From Dama dama (taxonomy: Eukaryota > Chordata > Mammalia > Artiodactyla > Cervidae), in NCBI RefSeq assembly GCF_033118175.1, contig NC_083697.1:25456001-25520000 (forward strand): a stretch of DNA of 64,000 bases. The letters are read 5' to 3'. Both the position numbers and the translations under genes were made by a program. Under the pieces are notes generated by a model. That model saw only the letters and a list, made by a program, of their open reading frames with translations, did not search any database and was not told the origin of the DNA. Every line of letters starts with the position of its first letter. The first letter of the stretch is position 1. Of the stretch, positions 11,673 to 23,650 are shown piece by piece.

Positions 11673-12012
11673 ACCATGCTCAAGGGCCACTGATGGAGCC
11701 TAAGTGTAGGGGAAGATCTTACAGGGAGTAGGCAGAGGTGGCAGGAAAAAGGGTGACTCTGGGTCATTAATGAGGACCTTAGAAGCTGGAGGAGACATAG
11801 AGGGGCTTTTAGAAAGAACTCACATTCTTATGGGCACAAAGCTGGCATCCACAAGACCTCATTTATACACACAGGGTGGAAATACCTGGAGCTTTTCGAT
11901 TATACTCATTAGTATATCTTAGAAAGTTGCATCTATGTATACACAAATATTCACATACACATTACATCAAATGCACCCTACTTCTATTTTCTTCCTGAAA
12001 ACATCTCTATCA

Positions 12013-12312
12013 GTGAAAGTGAAAGTTGCTCAGTTGTGTCCAACTCTTTGCAACCTCATGGGCAAAGTCCATGGAATTCTCCAGGCCAGAACACTGGAGT
12101 GAGTAGCCTTTCCCTTCTCCAGGGGATCTTCCAAACCCAGGGATCAAATCCAGGTCTCCCACATTGCAGGTGGATTCTTTACCAGCTGAGCCACTAGGGA
12201 AGCCCAAGAATACTGGAGTGGGTAGCCTATCCCTTCTCCAGTGGATCTTCCCGACCCAGGAATTGAACTGGGTCTCCTGCATTGCAGGTGGATTCTTTAC
12301 TAGCTGAGCTAT
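12013..12312 (-). mobile_element. Bov-tA SINE with partial second unit
   Basis: Antisense Bov-tA (12013-12205) followed at once by a second head-containing unit (12206-12312). That unit repeats the stretch from 'aagaatactggagtgggtagcc' to the 'tagctgagct' head without the 3' half. This partial dimer is a known arrangement for this family; it looks like a composite element, not two separate insertions, since no duplication separates the units. Confidence 0.85.
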
Positions 12313-12422
12313 TAAGTGACTGTACTTAAATGTTAGCTCATCTGTGGTATCAACCCATAGGTCTTCTTTTATTTTTCATAGCAGCAAATTCTTCTACAGA
12401 CAGACCTTCACTCAGAGGTGGT

Positions 12423-12985
12423 GGTTGTTATTCAGTCAGTCAGTCGCGTCTGACTCTGCGACCCCATGGACTACAGCACACCAGGTCTCTGTGTCCTTCA
12501 CCATCTCCCAGAGTTTGCCCAAACTCATGCCCATTGAGTCAAAGATGCCAGAAAACCATCTCATCCTGTTACCCCCTTCTCCTGCCCTCAATCTTTCCCA
12601 GCATCAGGGTTTTTTTCTGATAAGTCAGCTCTTTGCATCAGATGGCAAAGTATTGGAGTTTCACCTTCAGCATCAGTCCTTCCAATGAATATTCAGGGCT
12701 GATTTCCCTTAGGATTGACTTGTTTGATCTCCTTGCTGTCCAAAGGACTCTCCAGAGTCTTCTCCAGCACCACAGTTTGAAAGCATCAATTCTTCAGTGT
12801 TCAGCCTTCTTTATGGTCCAGCTCTCAAATCTGTACATGACTACTGGTAAAACTGTACCTTTGATTATATGCAGATTTGTTGGCAAAATGATGTCTCTGC
12901 TCTTTAATATGCTGTTTAGGTTTGTCATAGCTTTTCTTCCAAGGAGCAAGCATCTTTCAATTTCATGGCTGCAGCCACCGCACCC
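12423..12985 (-). mobile_element. BovB 3' fragment
   Basis: Antisense BovB 3' end: tail-proximal 'cagtcagtcagtcgcgtctgactc' on the left, then the C-terminal region of the reverse transcriptase read backwards ('cagcatcagtccttccaatgaatattcagg', 'ttctccagcaccacagtttgaaagcatcaattcttc', 'ccaaggagcaagcatc'). Frames on the plus strand here (12330-13022) are shadows of this element. Confidence 0.93.
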
Positions 12986-13495
12986 ATGTTTTAATCAGGG
13001 TTCTCCAGAGACTCAGAATTAGAATGAGATATATGGACATACATAAGAAGAAACTTATTATAGGAATTGGCTTACATGCTTATGGAAGCTGGGAAGTACC
13101 ACAGTCTTCCATCTGGAGAGGCAGGGGAGTCAGTGTGTAACTGAGTCCCAGTCAGAAGGCCTGAGCTTCAGGGGCCGATGGTGTAGAGTCTTGATCTGAG
13201 TCCGAAAGCCCAAGAACCAGGAGTACTGATGTCCAAGGCCAGGAGAACAATGTCCCAGCTCAAGAAGAGCCAGTAAATTTATTCTTCCTTTGCCTTTTTG
13301 TTCTATTCAGGCCCTCAGTAGATTGGATTATGCCCACTCACATTAGTAAGGATGGTCCTCTTTACTCAGCCTACTGATTCAAAAGCAAATCTCTTTGGGA
13401 AACACCCTTATAGACATACCCAGAAAAAAGGTTTTACCAGTTATCTGGGTAAAGTCCAGTCAAGTTGATACACAACATTAACCATCTTACCACAC
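12986..13495 (-). mobile_element. ERVL/MaLR-like LTR
   Basis: Begins 'ttaatcagggttctccagagactcagaa' and ends near 'gtcaagttgatacacaacattaaccatc', with 'cttattataggaattggctta', 'tttgttctattcaggccctcagtagattgg' and 'cccactcacatta' between. Read on the minus strand this is a solo LTR with a TG...CA-type frame and an A-rich polyadenylation region. Family assignment is by memory of the consensus and is tentative. No retroviral coding sequence is present. Confidence 0.6.
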
Positions 13496-13789
13496 TTCCA
13501 TAATTCCCTAAGAAAACTGCATTTTCTCTTCTTCCTCCGTTCTTTGTTTTACTTTGAAATGACAACAAAAAAACTTACTGAAATCACATTTATTGAGTAT
13601 GGATGCAACACCATGCCTTATGCTTTGTATAATAGAAGCTATCCTCTGTCTCCAGGGAGATTAAAATCATGTAAGGCAAAGGAGATATTATATAAATGAG
13701 TAGAAAACAGGATAGAATGTACTAAGTTAAAGAGATACCTAGTATATGAGCATTAAGAAAAAGACAAGTAATAACAGCAACAATATCAA

Positions 13790-13975
13790 CATTTAAGAAG
13801 TACTTAGTACATGCCAAATGCTATTTTCAATCCTCATAATAATTCACTAAGATAGTTACTATTATTCCCTTTTTTTCAGTGAGCACACTGAGGCATAGAG
13901 AGGTTTAGTAACATGTCCGAGGTCACACAGCTAAAAACTGACAGAGCTGAAGTACAGAATAATAACAATTCACTA
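13790..13975 (-). repeat. MIR SINE
   Basis: Near-canonical antisense MIR: 'agtacttagtacatgccaaatgct', 'aatcctcataataattcac', 'gaggcatagagaggtttagtaacatgtccgaggtcacacagctaa'. The intervals on each side (13500-13790 and 13976-14332) are unique. Confidence 0.9.
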
Positions 13976-14332
13976 CACAAAACAAAGGAAAACTCAAACT
14001 TTCAAGCTGAATTGGACACAATAAAGGCCTGGTTCCATCAACCTCTAAAAACACAATGCTAAGAATTTTCAAAAGTTTTCTTCAGCTTTTCATTTTTCAC
14101 AGATTAAACCTAAAATATAACTGCTCCAGATTACGCATGATTTCTTATTCAACTTTATTTTTCCATGTTTTCATCATTGGTTTTGCACTGGTATTGTTTT
14201 TACTTTTTTCTTTATAATCAAAAGTATTTCAGACAATGGGTAAATGAGACTTTTACAGGCCAGCCTGGAAATATAATAGATTTCTAAAAACCAATTTACA
14301 AATTAACACCTGAAACACCATTTCTTTCTGAA

Positions 14333-15379
14333 TTGAGGATGTATAAACTGTGGAAAATTCTGAAAGAGATGGGAATACCAGACCACCTGACCTGCCTCTT
14401 GAGAAACCTGAATGCAGGTCAGGAAGCAACAGTTAGAACTGGACATGGAACAACAGACTGGTTCCAAATAGGAAAAGGAGTACATCAAGGCTGTATATTG
14501 TCACCCTGCTTATTTAACTTATATGCAGAGTACATCATGAGAAACGCTGGGCTGGAAGAAGCACAAGCTGGAATCAAGATTGCCGGGAGAAATATCAATA
14601 ACCTCAGATATGCAGATGACACCACCCTTATGGCAGAAAGTGAAGAGGAACTAAAGAGCCTCTTGATGAAAGTGAAAGAGGAGAGTGAAAAAGTTGGCTT
14701 AAAGCTCAGCATTCAGAAAACTAAGATCATGACATCTGGTCCCATCACCTCATGGAAAATAGATGGGGAAACAGTGGAAACAGGGTCAGACTTTATTTTG
14801 CGGGGCTCCAAAATCACTGCAGACGGTGATTGCAGCCATGAAATTAAAAGATGCTTACTCCTTGGAAGGAAAGTTATGACCAACCTAGATAGCACATTAA
14901 AAAGCAGAGACATTACTTTGCCAACCAAGTTTCATCTAGTTAAGGCTATGGTTTTTCCAGTGGTCATGTATGAATGTGAGGGTTGGACTGTGAAGAAAGC
15001 TGAGTGCCGAAAAATTGATGCTTTTGAACTGTGGTGTTGGAGAAGACTCTTGAGAGTCCCTTGGACTGCAAGGAGATCCAACCAGTCTATCCTAAAGGAG
15101 ATCAGTCCTGGGTGTTCATTGGAAGGACTGATGCTGAAGCTGAAACTCCAATACTTTGGCCACCTCATGCGAAGAGTTGACTCATTGGAAAAGACCCTGA
15201 TGCAGGGAGGGGTTGGGAGCAGGAGGAGAAGGGGGCGACAGAGGATGAGATGGCTGGATGGCATCACCGACTCAATGGACATGAGTTTGAGTAAACTCCA
15301 GGAGTTGGTGATGGACAGGGAGGCCTGGCGTGCTGCAATTCATGGGGTCGCAAAGAGTCGGACACGGCTGAGTGACTGA
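14333..15379 (+). pseudogene. BovB reverse transcriptase C-terminal half (348 codons)
   Basis: This is the longest open frame of the window. It keeps the HQGCILSPCLF stretch (residues about 51-61, the QGxxxSP motif B of non-LTR reverse transcriptases), the catalytic RYADD at residues 92-96 (YADD at 14609-14620), and the basic C-terminal region with SRRRRGRQRMRWLDGI and the ending VAKSRTRLSD. The upstream motif A aspartates and the apurinic-type endonuclease are missing, and there is no promoter or native start: the first ATG lies in flanking or junction sequence. It is a truncated LINE product, not a host gene. Expression as a domesticated protein is not suggested by anything visible. Confidence 0.93.
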
Positions 15380-15385
15380 ACTGAA
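14333..15385 (+). mobile_element. BovB, 5'-truncated, with open frame
   Basis: Sense BovB 3' third: it starts at the 'aaactgtggaaaattctgaaagagatgg' block just after reverse-transcriptase motif A and ends in the short 'ctgaactgaactgac' tail. It looks younger than the 4906-6771 copy because its frame is uninterrupted to the normal stop. Truncation removes the endonuclease and the first half of the polymerase. Confidence 0.95.
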
Positions 15386-15450
15386 CTGACTGAAATAGAC
15401 AGACTTCTGTTCACTAGTATATGCTGGGCTCTGGACTGGATACTGAAGTG

Positions 15451-15768
15451 TTGTCGTTGTTGTTCAGTCGCCCAGCTGTGTCCAGGTCTTTATAACCCCA
15501 TGGACTGCAGCATGCCAGAGCTCCCTGTCCCTCACCGTCTCCCAAATTTGCCCAGGTTCATGTCCATTGAATCAGTGATGCCTCCCAGCTATCTCACCCT
15601 CTGACACCCTCTTCTCCTTCTGCCCTCAATCTTTCCCAGCATCAGAGACTTTTCCAATGAGTCAGCTGTTCACATCAGATGACCAAAATACTGAAACTTC
15701 AGCTTCAGCATCAGACCTTCCAACAAGTATTCAGGATTTATTTCCCTTAAGATTGACTGATTTTATCT
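15451..15768 (-). mobile_element. BovB 3' fragment, tail-to-tail with the previous copy
   Basis: Antisense BovB 3' end: left tail 'ttgtcgttgttgttcagtcgcccag', then 'ctccctgtccctcaccgtctccc', 'aatctttcccagcatcaga' and 'ttcagcttcagcatcagaccttcc'. It lies 65 bases from the 3' end of the sense copy and faces it, so about 320 bases of the two could pair. Confidence 0.92.
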
Positions 15769-16182
15769 CATTTTTGTACACTAAAGTATACCAAGATCCA
15801 TTAAGCAGAGATACTAACTTCAAGGGGCTTTTAATTTTGCTTCTAATATAGATAGTATCTTCTTAGATAGGTATCTATCTTTCTAGTATGTGAGAGGAAA
15901 TAAGACAAGTATATAATTAAAATTTTTATTAATGAACTAGTACTATTAAAGAAAAGCAAAGTATTTTCATGTCAGTTTGGAGAATTCTGTTATACATCAA
16001 ATAATAGTGATAATCTTTGGATTGATGACAACAAACTAACAACACACAATTTTTATAGAAATAAAAATTGAGCATTATTGGTCAAATATTACTACTGCTA
16101 AGTGATTGACACATCACATTTAAGCAAGAAGAAAGAGGAAGTACCCCTTAAAATAAAACAAAATAACTAGCAGAAAAATTAG

Positions 16183-16408
16183 GAGTTGACTCATTAGAAA
16201 AGACCTTAATGCTGGGAAGGATTGGGGGCGGGAGGAGAAGTGGACGACAGAGGATAAGATGGCTGGATGGCATCACCAACTCATTGGACATGGGTTTGGG
16301 TAGACTTCAGGAGTTGGTGATGGACAGGGAGGCCTGGCGGGCTGTGATTCATGGGGTCGCAAAGAGTCAGACACAACTGAGCAACTGAACTGAACTGAAC
16401 TGAAATGA
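16183..16408 (+). mobile_element. BovB 3' end fragment
   Basis: Sense terminal 225 bases of BovB: 'gagttgactcattagaaaagacc', 'ggaggagaag-ggacgacagagga-aagatggctggatggcatcacc', 'gtgatggacagggaggcctgg', ending in 'ctgaactgaactgaactgaa'. It codes only for a scrap of the C-terminus. Confidence 0.93.
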
Positions 16409-18184
16409 ACGTACACACGAGAAATTTGAAGCACTATGCTTTAGCTTAGTGAGGAGTTTTTGTCCCAACTGGAGAAAAAGCAATTGCAGTATAAGGATCC
16501 AGTTCCTTTTGCCCCCCATTTCCTCCCACCTTATACATGTACCCATACATATGCGTACACACAATACTTACATAACTTTAGAAAAAAGCCTATTAACTGA
16601 CTAAATAATAATTTTAAGTATATTCCTTTATCTTTGGAAATCAAAGGTGCACATACTAAAAACATATCTTCCATATAATTTATTTCTGAAATTGGCATCC
16701 AAGGTGAAACAATCAGATCATAATATCAGTTTTTTAAATGATCACATCTTGAAATTTCATGTTACATCTTAAAGAAATTCCTATATGGTAATTAAAACAT
16801 TTTTTTTAGTTGACTCCAATGGATTTTGTACTTTCATCAATTAACTATCTTATTAAAGAAAATTATTTCCACCTCTCTTTTATTATCCATAAAGGAATCA
16901 TTGTATTGAGCTTAAATATAATTTCCTATCTGCTGTTTTAATTTATACTTTCCAGTGAGAGATTACTTTTTTCCGTGATTACTAGGTTAAACATGACTAA
17001 AAAATGTGACTTTGAAGCAATCCTTGGGAGATAACATGGGGATTATCACAGAAAACCTGTGATTTAGAAGCTGGATAAATTTAATAAAAATCTCATTTTA
17101 AATTAAGAACAAGCAGGAGACTATCCTTCCACCAAAACTAGCATATTTAAATCTCCTTCCTCAGATATTATCATCACTTAAAATTGTGGGAACTCCAATA
17201 TGAAAGTGACTGCACTTCCAAATTAAATCACTCTGATTCAAATTAAATTCAAATTCACTCTTAGTACAAGTTGTACCTGCAATTTTGACAAAGAATGGAA
17301 TGGCTTTAGAGGTGCTACGTTTCATAAAACTTCCAACACATTTCCCCCTCAACTTTGACAGCAATGAAAACTTTTCCTTTCATTTTAAGTCTTTGTTTTT
17401 CAAAGGAAATTTGATTTTGCACATTTCTCTGGGTAAAGAGAAGCTTCTGTTAAAACAAACATCAAAAGTTATTCTAAGTAATTTAGGGGATAAATTCCTT
17501 TTAATGCAGCATTTTGGAGCTTGAATTCTATAATAGCCATATGGAATGAGGAGCTTGAAAAAGTCTTCTTAATTTATAGCTCATAATTTTCTAAGCTATA
17601 GTATTTGAAATTGAAGACAGTGATTTCTTCCTTTTTAATTTAAATCTAAGATAACTTGGTCAGTTCTTTCTGGATGGAACTCTGTAACACTTAAAATGAA
17701 TGCAATCATAACACTATGGATACTTGGCTGCTATCTTCACACAGATTTCTTTCCAGAAAGTGTTTTAGGAAGGATTGAAAAAAAAAAAAAAGGGCCTTTA
17801 TATTACAATTCAATTACACTAGTGAGACTTAAAGAAAAATTCAGGGTGAGTAATTTTTCCCTTGGTTATAAAAGACATGTTTAAGAAAATATATTAATTA
17901 GTCACGCCACCACTTAGTAGTTTCCGTTCCTCTTGAGATATCTCCTGACTTTCTTAAATATGGGCTTTGATTTATTTTGCCACCATAAAACTAAAGTAGA
18001 TTTATTTATGTGATTCATGATTTACTGAATTATAAATAACCATGATTTCTCAAAATGGTGTCAAGTAGCATAAACCAGAGAACACAAAAGGATTTTTCTC
18101 TGTAAGAAATAGATATGGAACATTTTTGCACTATCCTGTTTTAAAAATGGAAAATGTTACTTACAAAGGAACTCTGGCAAGGCT
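16409..18184. other. Unique AT-rich DNA
   Basis: A 1.8 kb single-copy stretch. It contains an A-run at about 17778-17791. No repeat consensus, tRNA, or exon-like structure is recognised; 60-79-codon frames (17285-17524, 17696-17884) carry no known domain. Confidence 0.5.
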
Positions 18185-19446
18185 CAGAACTATATTTTCC
18201 AAATTTTACTTTTTTTGTTGAAGCATAACATACCTTCATAGTCTAAAGTGCACAAATTTTAAGTGTAAAAATTTTTATAATGGATGTTTGTAACCACCAC
18301 CCAGACCAAAATATATCATTATCGGCACCCTCATCCTCTTAGGGGTCACCACCACTACCACCTAAGGTAAGAACTTTTGCATCTGAATTTTATCATTCAA
18401 TATTATTTGTGATATTTCTCCTTATGGTTCTACGTCTAGTAATTCATTATTTTCCCATGCCATATTGTATTCCACTGTATGAATATACCACAATTTATCA
18501 ATTGAAATTTTCAAGGACATTTGAGTCATTTCTAGGGCCAGACTAGTTTAAATCATGCTGTCATGAATGTTCTTGAATGTTGGTGCAAATATGTATTCAT
18601 TTCTATTGGATATACATCTAGAAGTGGAAGTGATGAATCACAGGATACATGTAAGTTCAGCTTTACCAGATGTTACCAGACATTTATTCACAAATGACTT
18701 TTAAAGCAGTGTAGGAAGTACCCAGATTCTCCACATTATCGCCAACACTTGGACTATATATATATTTAAATTTTTACCATTCTGGTGGGCTTGTAGTGGT
18801 ATCTTATAGGGCTTTAAAAATTTGCTTTTCCCTGATAAATAATGATGTTAAGTCTTTTTTCACATATGTATTTTATATATGGATTTTTTGGTGAAATTTC
18901 TGTTCAGATTTTAGGCCCATTTACTTTATTATTTTGTTATTGATTTGTAGAACTAATATATATATAAAGGAAACAAGTCTTTTGTTAAATGTATTCACAT
19001 ATCTTCTCAACTCCATGACTTGCTAGGGTTTTTTGCCCTTACTGGTGTCTTTTGATGAACAAAAGTGGCCATTGTTTAAGCACACACTGCTTATACACCA
19101 TTTAAGAAGTCTTTGCCTACTCTTGAAGTGATGATATTCTCCTATATTAGCTACTAGAAGCTCTATTGTTTTACCTTTCATGTTTTTTTGTGTTTTTTTT
19201 TTTTTTGTATGCTGAGAGACATGTGATCTTATTTTATGACTATGCAATTCATTCAGTATCACTTATTTTTTAAAAAAATCTTATCTCTATCACATTGCAA
19301 GAGCTCTGTAGTCGTGAATCACGCTGTTTTGCACTGTGCTTCATTTGCTCTCTGTAGTTATCATTGTCCCAACACCACACTGCCTTAACTGCCTCAGTTT
19401 TTAAATGTCTTGATTTTAAAACTTGATCTAATAATTCAGATTTTCA
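18185..19446 (-). mobile_element. Old L1 (L1M type) 3' region, segment 1
   Basis: Antisense L1 3' UTR and ORF2 end: 'gcacaaattttaagtgtaaaaattt', 'tgtattccactgtatgaatataccacaatttatc', 'ctagaagtggaagtgatgaatca', 'attctccacattatcgccaacacttgg', 'ttcccctgata' and 'agtctttgcctac'. Diverged; no open frame. Interrupted at 19447 by a CHR SINE. Confidence 0.82.
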
Positions 19447-19738
19447 GCGTTTTAAATTTATGTTTGACCGTGCTGGGTCTTAGCTGCTGCGCACAGGCTT
19501 TCTCTAGCTGGGGTGCAGGGGCCCCTCGCGGCGGCCGCCCCCCTCGTGAATCACGCGCTCTAGGCCACAGAGGCTTCTGTACTCGTGTCTCGCTGACTCC
19601 GGCGCGCAGGCTCAGCAGCTGTTCCACAGGGGCTTAGTTGCCCCTCCGTATGTGGAATTTTCTTGAACCAGGGATCAAATCCGTGTCCCCTGAATTGGCA
19701 GGCGAATTCTTAACCTCTGCACCACCAGGAAAGTCCCC
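19447..19738 (-). mobile_element. CHR-type tRNA SINE, GC-rich
   Basis: Antisense CHR element: 'ccgtgctgggtcttagctgctgcgc', 'ggctttctctagctgggg', 'gggcttagttgcccc', then the head at the right ('aggactttcctggtggtgcagagg' on the minus strand). It still holds many CpGs and is the most GC-rich 150 bases of its surroundings. The direct repeats cagattttca (19437-19446) and cagttttca (19738-19746) may be its target duplication in the L1. Confidence 0.85.
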
Positions 19739-19945
19739 AGTTTTCAACTTTTATGCTTTCATTTTCAAGATTACCTTGGCTATTGTTGACTCTTTGCATT
19801 TCCACATACGTTTTAGAATCACCTTTTTGATTTCTCTCAAAACACCTTGCTGGAATTTTATTGAGATAGTATTGAATCTATTAATCTGTTTGGAGGAAAT
19901 TGACATCTATACAATATTAACTCTTCCAGTCTCCTCTGTATTCTA
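19739..19945 (-). mobile_element. Old L1, segment 2 (ORF2 relic)
   Basis: L1 resumes with 'gattaccttggctattgttgactctttgcatttccac', 'ttagaatcacctttttgatttctc', 'gctggaattttattgagatagtattgaatctattaatc' and 'gaggaaattgacatc': antisense ORF2. The next block (about 19990-20155) has 'gttgcacactttaaatatgttcaatttattg', like an L1-associated tail, but I cannot place it with certainty. Confidence 0.8.
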
Positions 19946-20155
19946 TGTACAGATCACTCCAAATCAGCAACTTAATACAGTAACAATATTTTTTTTTTTC
20001 CTTATGAATCTGGGAATAGACTGGGCTCAGCCAGCATCTCATGAAGTTACAGACAGTGACTGGGTTGTGGAAATTTATCATGTTGCACACTTTAAATATG
20101 TTCAATTTATTGAATGCCAACTGGACTTCATGTGTATACAGACACTTTAAACCAT

Positions 20156-22825
20156 TTTATCAGCTCTCTTCATTTTGATTGTCTTTCAAAACAGAACTCA
20201 CGTGAAAAAGGAAGCACCACTATTTACCAGCAGCAAGGAAAAATGGAATGAGAGTGTATGGCAAGTATAATATCAAACTATACCTAATGTTTCAGTGTTC
20301 TGAACTTAAATATAATCCTAAGTCTGGAAAGATGAAACCACAGCACTAACATAAACATCATAAAGCTTTTAAAACTTCTAGCACACTAAATATTTCTCAC
20401 AAAAGAATATTTTTATATTTTTATTTATACATATAGTAAAATATAAAAATATAAAGAATATATGCATATACATATATAATATGTCATATTATATATATAT
20501 ATAAAATAAAGAAAATATAGAGGTTCTGTTTTCTTTCATATATACATGGGTTTTAAAAGCAGAGCATGAACTTTATTCTTTTATGGAACGTTTCCTGGAT
20601 ACATAACACTGACAGCCCCAAATAGCAAGTTATACCAAATGTGACTCTCCATATCCAATTTGGCAAATGTAACATAATGGAAATAAAATATTTACATTAA
20701 CTCTTTTGAATAGAGAATGGGATACTGAAAAATAAAAGAAAAAATTTCTGATTATATAATTGGGCCAATTTTCTATCTTGGGTTAAATTACTCATTTGGC
20801 CTGTCAGTTTCATCTTCACTCAAATAAACTCTTAGACTTCAAAATTCTCTTTGGTCCAAAAGAGAACAATGAGCCACAACCTTCCCCTGGTAGATCTCCC
20901 TAATCCTCTAATACCTCTCAGTACCTCATGTATTACCACAGTATCAGAAAATAAATAGCAAACGTAATATATATCTAAATATTAGCAGTGAATGCATCGA
21001 CAAAAATAGGTATTCTTTTGTTTTCTTAAGTATTTATGTTTACTGTTTTGTGATTGAGATAAATTTTGGTATATAATTAGATCAGATAGTTATCTGCCCA
21101 AATGACTGATATCTCTCCACTAAGCTCCTAGCATATATGACCGTACAGTCATTAAAAAAGCCATTAAAAAATGGTTCCTAGCATTAAAAAATGGTAGGAA
21201 CAGATTTAAACTTTGAGTCAGAGAATATAAAGTTGTGTTCTGAGTCTTCTGGTTTTCTAATTTTGTGATCTTGAAAAAAAATCAGTTTTTATAATTTTCC
21301 ACCTAAGAAATAGGAATGATATCATATGATAACCCATTGCGCATATTTAATGAGGAAATGTGCACAGAAAGTGGTTTTTAAGCAACAAAGTACCATGCAA
21401 ACACATACAGAAGGTATTGTTATCTGATTAGCAGAGGAAATAGAAGAATGTGCATTCCTATTTTGGGTCTTTCTAAATTCCTTGTGTTAACAGGTTCATG
21501 AATTATTATTCCTTACTGAGGATAAGCCCCTTAAAAGTGGCTTCAGTACCTGAGATAAATGGTTCTCCTTCTCCATAAACATTCAAATTTGAAGAGATAG
21601 TCAACTTTTCAAACCAACTTGAAAAATAAGTATCTACCATTATAATTATAGACTCAGTAGTCTACAGTTTACTGCCAGGCTTATGAAAGTGTTTTCCCTC
21701 CTATTTTGTTAAGTCGCATAACTGACATGAATGATGCTATGTTGACATGATTCCGTGATAGATAGGGTGATGAAATTAAAGCTGCGTGATGCAGTTACCT
21801 CGGCATCAGGCACTCCAAGAAATAAATAATTGACATTTTAATTTGAACCCTTAAACATCTGATAGCTTTTTTTTTTATTTGAAAATAATTAGCCATTTAT
21901 TTTACTGTTTGAGTTAGTCTTTTATAATTTATTTCCCCAACAATCTGGTCATTAGGAAAGCAATGACTTTCACATAAATGACAAGACATGTCAGTACAAA
22001 TACAAAATTTATGCAAATAGCAACCAGTAGTTAATAATATGCTGGATCCAAAACCTCTATTCTGGATGCACGAAATAAAGGAACAATGGTTTGTTAATAG
22101 GAATGAACTCACTAGCAAAAATCACAGAAAATTCCAGGCAAAGACTGAAATAATATATTACATAAAATATCCTTTCCTGATCTTCAGTTGCACAGTGGAA
22201 AGGGGGAAAGGGTGGGAGAGCAGAGGAAGGATGGTGCTGTTGAAAGACAGAGTACTGTGAAGTAATGTGAAAACCAGTAACTAGAAACTGTTTTGAGATT
22301 ATTCACCTTTGACCCCATTTTATGTTTTTAAGACACTGTTTGAACTCAGCTTTAAATTTACGATCGATTTTATTTCAGGAGAAGAGTTGGAAAGGAAATA
22401 AAGGAGTAAATCCCATTGACTGGTGTTGCATCAGCGTATGAGAAAAGGGAGACCTGGTAACACAGATTGAGGACACAATTTGGATATTGTAGTATTATTC
22501 CAACTCTGGCGCAGTAAGTCCATATTCTAAAATCTGTGTCCATCAGGCTCTTTGTGGTAGACTACATGAGCTGACTGTGGTACATGTGGTCAACATGAAT
22601 GATTCGCTGTGAATTGGGTATGGGGATCACTTCTCTCTGCCTAACCCATAATTCCTATATTTAGATGGTAGAAAATAAATTTTTTCTCCTATAATATTTA
22701 GTCCCCTCTAACTGCATTAAATAAACTCATAAGAAACAAAAAAAAATCTTTAATGCTGTGACTTTACAGAAGTCATAGAAATTGAGAATGCTAAAATGTA
22801 TATTAATACTATATTTGGGGGCCAA
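20156..22825. other. Mostly unique DNA with AT microsatellite
   Basis: A 2.7 kb region without a recognised gene or interspersed repeat. A degenerate (TA)n tract lies at about 20420-20510. The patch 21740-21870 is less AT-biased and reads as ordinary single-copy sequence that could be a conserved non-coding element, which cannot be judged without alignments. Confidence 0.45.
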
Positions 22826-22953
22826 GAAGGAAATGGCAACCCACTCCAGTATCCTTGCCTGGAGAATCCCATGGACGGAGGAGCCTGGTAGGCTACAGTT
22901 CATAGGGTTGCAAAGGGTCGGACACAACTGAGCGACTTCATTTCACTTCACCT
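22826..22953 (+). mobile_element. Bov-A SINE monomer
   Basis: Begins at 'aagaaggaaatggcaacccactccagtatcc' and ends 'acacaactgagcgacttcatttcacttcac'. There is no tRNA head, and the end has the cttcactttcac-type linker, as in Bov-A/Bov-A2 elements. Confidence 0.85.
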
Positions 22954-23324
22954 CAAGCATAAAGATTCCATTTGCCTTTTCTCACTTCACTCAATTTCAT
23001 CATCTTCTTTCAAGCTACTTCATGCTCTCATCAAATTATCCCACCTTCAAAATTGTATGAATTAAAAACCACATTTCAATAGGTAATTTATAGAATCCAA
23101 TTATGATGGGAAAATTTTTTAAAATAAATTAGTTTTTCATTTGTCTGTTTTTGTTTTAAACTTACTATGCAAGTACTGAGACTACAACTTCATCATGACT
23201 TTTTGTAAATATTGATAAAGCTACCACTGTTCAATGAACCAACAAATAAAGTAATAGAAGGATGATAAACTATAACAGTTGTTTCAGTAATCAAAATGGG
23301 CAAAGCCAGAAAATGAAGCAAAGG

Positions 23325-23400
23325 ATTAATTCATTTACCCAACAAGTATTTGTTAATCAATTCACTATGCACCAGGGAAGACAGAGGACAGGGACAGAGT
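23325..23400 (-). repeat. L2/MIR 3' end fragment
   Basis: The 'ttcatttacccaacaagtatttgttaatca...cactatgcaccagg' pattern is the antisense 3' end of L2 (or MIR). Too short to subclassify. Confidence 0.65.
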
Positions 23401-23484
23401 AACCTGATGAGCAGAAAATCATTCTATGAAACTATCCTCTAAAGAAAACTGGATAAACACTATTGTTTCTATCAGTGATGATAT

Positions 23485-23650
23485 CATTCAACAGAAAGTA
23501 GAAAGATGTGATCCTTGGACAAGTTGCTTAACCTAAGCCTTAGTTTTTCATCTAAAACATACAGGTGGTAATAATAGTACTTGTCTCATATTGTTCTGAT
23601 AATTAGTTAAGTAATACATGTAATACGCTTAGAAAAGTGGCAAAAACTAA
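23485..23650 (+). repeat. MIR SINE
   Basis: Sense MIR: 'cttggacaagttgcttaacct', 'cttagtttttcatct', 'ggtaataatagtacttgtctcat', 'aagtaatacatgtaatacgcttagaaaagtgg'. Degenerate but collinear with the consensus. Confidence 0.82.

Noticed and set aside
12330..13022. Three overlapping plus-strand frames of 96-129 codons
   Set aside because: They read the antisense of a BovB reverse transcriptase; the cDNA-strand similarity on the minus strand explains them.
19490..19640. GC- and CpG-rich 150 bases resembling a CpG island or first exon
   Set aside because: It is the body of an antisense CHR SINE, which is naturally GC-rich, inserted in an old L1.
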